A stretch of DNA of 6,912 nucleotides, from positions 1-6,912 of the forward strand of contig CAUABB010000075.1 in NCBI GenBank assembly GCA_958427155.1, written 5' to 3'. Below are positions 5,382 through 6,912 of this stretch, in pieces (position 1 is the stretch's first letter; every line of letters begins with the position of its first letter). Made by a program: the position numbers and the translations under genes. Source of the DNA: an uncultured Oscillospiraceae bacterium (GTDB taxonomy: Bacteria > Bacillota > Clostridia > Oscillospirales > Ruminococcaceae). The notes under the pieces were generated by a model. That model was not told the DNA's origin, searched no databases, and worked only from the letters and a program-made list of their open reading frames with translations.

Positions 5382-5894
5382 TTAAATTAGTATAATTACC
5401 ATTCCTACACCGGCCAAGGCCCCCAGAGAACGATAGAGCCTTCCTTTTTTCCTTTTTTCCTCTTCCGCTTCTTCGCGCTGTCGTTTTAATAATTCTTCTG
5501 TCATTAAAAGCGCACTGATTTGGTGTTCCACATCAGCAGAGCCAATAATGTCCGAAAGAGAAAAAATGGGTGATAGATCGGCTTCGGTCAAATTCATCTG
5601 CCCCTTTGTTTGCTGAACCGCTTTTTTCCAGGCACTTGGAAAGTTATTTTGTTTTTTTAACAGTTCTTGGCAAACCGTTATAAAAGGGAGGCTTTTGCAG
5701 AACGAATCTTCTGCCAAAAAATCAATTATTTCTTTGGTCGGAAAATTTTGATAAACCAAACAGGTTTTTAATCGATCTAAAAAAATTAAAACAATTTCCA
5801 GATTTTTTAATCGTTTGTTTAGTCTGTCAGATAAAAGAAAGCCCATTCCGGCTGAAGTCAGAAACATTAACAACAGTCCTATGTATTTGATCAT
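5382..5894 (-). CDS. spoIIIAB: Stage III sporulation protein AB (SpoIIIAB)
   Basis: SpoIIIAB is a mother-cell membrane protein whose soluble domain resembles GspF of type II secretion; it is thought to couple the ATPase SpoIIIAA to the complex. The 170-residue product (B. subtilis 171) has an N-terminal membrane helix at about 4-21 (YIGLLLMFLTSAGMGFLL). A mostly helical cytoplasmic domain follows, with a strongly charged helix ELLKRQREEAEEEKRKKGRLYRS. The C-terminal helix LGALAGVGMVIILI ends the protein. The frame is open further upstream to an ATG at 5924, giving ten extra residues (MLGELRRLFV). I chose the ATG at 5894 because it gives the family length and has AAGGAG ten bases upstream. The first 68 nt overlap the end of spoIIIAA in another frame. 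Confidence 0.94.
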   Translation of the reverse strand: MIKYIGLLLMFLTSAGMGFLLSDRLNKRLKNLEIVLIFLDRLKTCLVYQNFPTKEIIDFLAEDSFCKSLPFITVCQELLKKQNNFPSAWKKAVQQTKGQMNLTEADLSPIFSLSDIIGSADVEHQISALLMTEELLKRQREEAEEEKRKKGRLYRSLGALAGVGMVIILI

Positions 5895-6816
5895 AACGAA
5901 CAATCTCCTTAATTCTCCCAACATTTTTGATGTTGTCCATCAAGACAATCCAGGGGAAAGCCCCACTTTTCAAAATATCCGCCATATTTCGTCGGTTGAG
6001 AAGTTCTTCAAAAGTTAAGGCATGTGCGGTTGCTATCATGACAACACCTGCGTTTATACCGCTGATAATGCTTGCCTCGTCTCCCCTTCCTCCAATTTCA
6101 TCACAAATAATCACATCAGGAGACATACACCGAATTGCAATATCAATTCCAATCTGTTTTGAATATCCGTCAAAGACATCGGTATTCCACCCTACATCAT
6201 TTTGAGGTTGGCCATTATAAACTGCAGCGATTTCTCCGCGTTCGTCAATCAGAGAAACCTTTTTACTTTCTCCGATCATACCATTTGAAAATTGTCGACA
6301 GAGATCTTTAAGAACTGTTGTTTTTCCAGAAGCTGGAGGGCCAACAATTAATGTCCCTCCAATCCCATATTTACGGTAATGGCTGCACAGCTTGTCTGCT
6401 GCCCCCAAAACCTGCCGCGCTATACGTAAGTTAATGGAATCAATCCGCCGTACAGCGGTAATCTCTTCTTTTTCCCATGCAACATTTCCTATAATTCCAG
6501 CACGATGGCCTCCCGGAAGAGTCAAAAAACCGTTTAATAAACTATTTTGTACGCTATGAAGAGAGTATCCGCTCATACATCTGATACATTCATCCACCAT
6601 TTTTTTAGGAACTGGAAACCCTCTGGAAAAAGAAAGGCCTGGATGTCCGTCAGGTTCTAGAAAATAAAATCGTTTTTCCCAACAAACAAGGACAATTGGC
6701 TTTCCAACGCGAATTCTGATTTCATTTACAACTTTTTTTATTTCGTCTGGAACAAGTGCTAAAAGGTCTTTTAGGGCAGCGGGAAGAGTCTCTATTGCCT
6801 GATCAAAAGGATTCAT
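5827..6816 (-). CDS. spoIIIAA: Stage III sporulation protein AA (SpoIIIAA), secretion-type ATPase
   Basis: SpoIIIAA is a cytoplasmic ATPase related to secretion and pilus ATPases (GspE/PilT superfamily) that energises the SpoIIIA channel on the mother-cell side. The 329-residue product has an N-terminal domain (1-150) ending in the SINLRIARQVLG segment. The Walker A motif GPPASGKTT is at 159-167, the conserved DERGEIA at 191-197, and the Walker B block RCMSPDVIICDEIGG at 229-243 with Asp239-Glu240. A conserved His lies in the following TAHA stretch (263-266). All catalytic motifs are intact. B. subtilis AA has 307 residues; the extra 22 or so here come from a C-terminal tail that overlaps the spoIIIAB start. 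A purine-rich region (GGAGGAGAAAGGATAGG) precedes the ATG, its nearest AGG about eleven bases away. Confidence 0.96.
   Translation of the reverse strand: MNPFDQAIETLPAALKDLLALVPDEIKKVVNEIRIRVGKPIVLVCWEKRFYFLEPDGHPGLSFSRGFPVPKKMVDECIRCMSGYSLHSVQNSLLNGFLTLPGGHRAGIIGNVAWEKEEITAVRRIDSINLRIARQVLGAADKLCSHYRKYGIGGTLIVGPPASGKTTVLKDLCRQFSNGMIGESKKVSLIDERGEIAAVYNGQPQNDVGWNTDVFDGYSKQIGIDIAIRCMSPDVIICDEIGGRGDEASIISGINAGVVMIATAHALTFEELLNRRNMADILKSGAFPWIVLMDNIKNVGRIKEIVRYDQIHRTVVNVSDFSRNGLSFI
5905..5910 (-). promoter_or_regulatory. Ribosome binding site that fixes the spoIIIAB start
   Basis: AAGGAG lies within the spoIIIAA coding sequence, ten bases before the ATG at 5894 and after the alternative ATG at 5924. 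It favours the inner start and shows that spoIIIAB is initiated inside its upstream neighbour. Confidence 0.7.
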
Positions 6817-6853
6817 ATCGTTTTTTACCTATCCTTTCTCCTCCGATTAGTAA

Positions 6854-6883
6854 AAAGTATGCTTAAACTTGTCCTGTTAGAAC
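6854..6883 (-). promoter_or_regulatory. Candidate promoter of the spoIIIA operon (sigma-E-like, weak)
   Basis: On the minus strand CATACTTT (6861-6854) matches six of eight positions of the sigma-E -10 consensus CATACAAT. It lies 38 nt before the spoIIIAA ATG. About 14 bases upstream, GTTCTAAC resembles the sigma-E -35 only poorly. spoIIIA is known to be transcribed by sigma-E in the mother cell in B. subtilis, so such a promoter is expected here. The same stretch could be read as a poor sigma-A site (TTGTTC, 18 bp, CATACT), so the assignment rests mainly on context. Confidence 0.4.
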
Positions 6884-6899
6884 AAAAAAAAAAAAAAAA
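6884..6899. repeat. 16-nt homopolymer (A16 plus strand, T16 minus strand) upstream of spoIIIAA
   Basis: Sixteen consecutive A on the plus strand lie about 70-85 bases before the spoIIIAA start. On the minus strand this T-run directly follows CACTGGAAAATTG at the window edge, so it may be the tail of a terminator of an upstream gene whose first stem arm is outside the window. It may also be an upstream promoter element-like tract, or be miscounted by sequencing. Confidence 0.6.
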
Positions 6900-6912
6900 C
6901 AATTTTCCAGTG

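Noticed and set aside
5438..5462. Repeated GGAAAAAA units in spoIIIAB as a possible frameshift or repeat element
   Set aside because: They encode the conserved charged EEEKRKKGR stretch before the C-terminal helix, in frame; only low-complexity codon use.
5895..5924. Upstream ATG giving spoIIIAB ten extra residues
   Set aside because: The added MLGELRRLFV is encoded by the ribosome binding site region itself, and the inner ATG gives the family length with the membrane helix at the N-terminus.
6292..6299. TTGTCGAC, one mismatch from a Spo0A box
   Set aside because: It lies deep within the spoIIIAA coding sequence, far from any promoter, and spoIIIA is a sigma-E operon. Most likely chance.

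Overview
The window is a compact stretch of chromosome from an endospore-forming Firmicute. The coding style, the complete eight-gene spoIIIA cluster, the N-terminally extended ribosomal protein L27 with its dedicated protease Prp, and the absence of spo0B between rpmA and obg point to class Clostridia. A member of the Oscillospiraceae/Ruminococcaceae-type clostridia is my guess, but the sequence alone does not fix the family. All genes are on the minus strand, so transcription runs from high to low coordinates. No mobile element, tRNA, rRNA or CRISPR array is visible.

Positions 6816 to 1866 carry spoIIIAA-AB-AC-AD-AE-AF-AG-AH in canonical order, all intact. They encode the mother-cell half of the SpoIIIA-SpoIIQ channel ('feeding tube') that links mother cell and forespore during engulfment: an ATPase (AA), a GspF-like membrane protein (AB), small multi-span proteins (AC, AD), a large polytopic protein (AE), and bitopic ring-forming proteins (AF, AG, AH). 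Genes are tightly spaced (68-nt overlap AA/AB; gaps of 22, 62, 11, 6, 28 and 21 nt). The one wide gap, AC to AD, holds a perfect 23-nt inverted repeat. Upstream of spoIIIAA lie a weak sigma-E-like promoter candidate and a 16-nt homopolymer.

Positions 1865 to 1712 are non-coding and hold a near-consensus sigma-A promoter followed by an L21-leader-type RNA. Then come rplU (L21), ysxB/prp (L27-trimming cysteine protease), rpmA (L27), a Rho-independent terminator, and the first 232 codons of obg (ribosome-assembly GTPase), cut off by the window edge. This is a growth-related ribosome operon placed directly behind a sporulation operon, without a convincing terminator between the two.

I found no previously undescribed multi-gene system. 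The observations most worth following are regulatory: two mutually exclusive pairings in the rplU leader that would expose or hide the ribosome binding site; the AC-AD dyad; the unusually long AA/AB overlap; the lack of a Shine-Dalgarno sequence for prp; and a terminator between rpmA and obg that leaves little room for a separate obg promoter.
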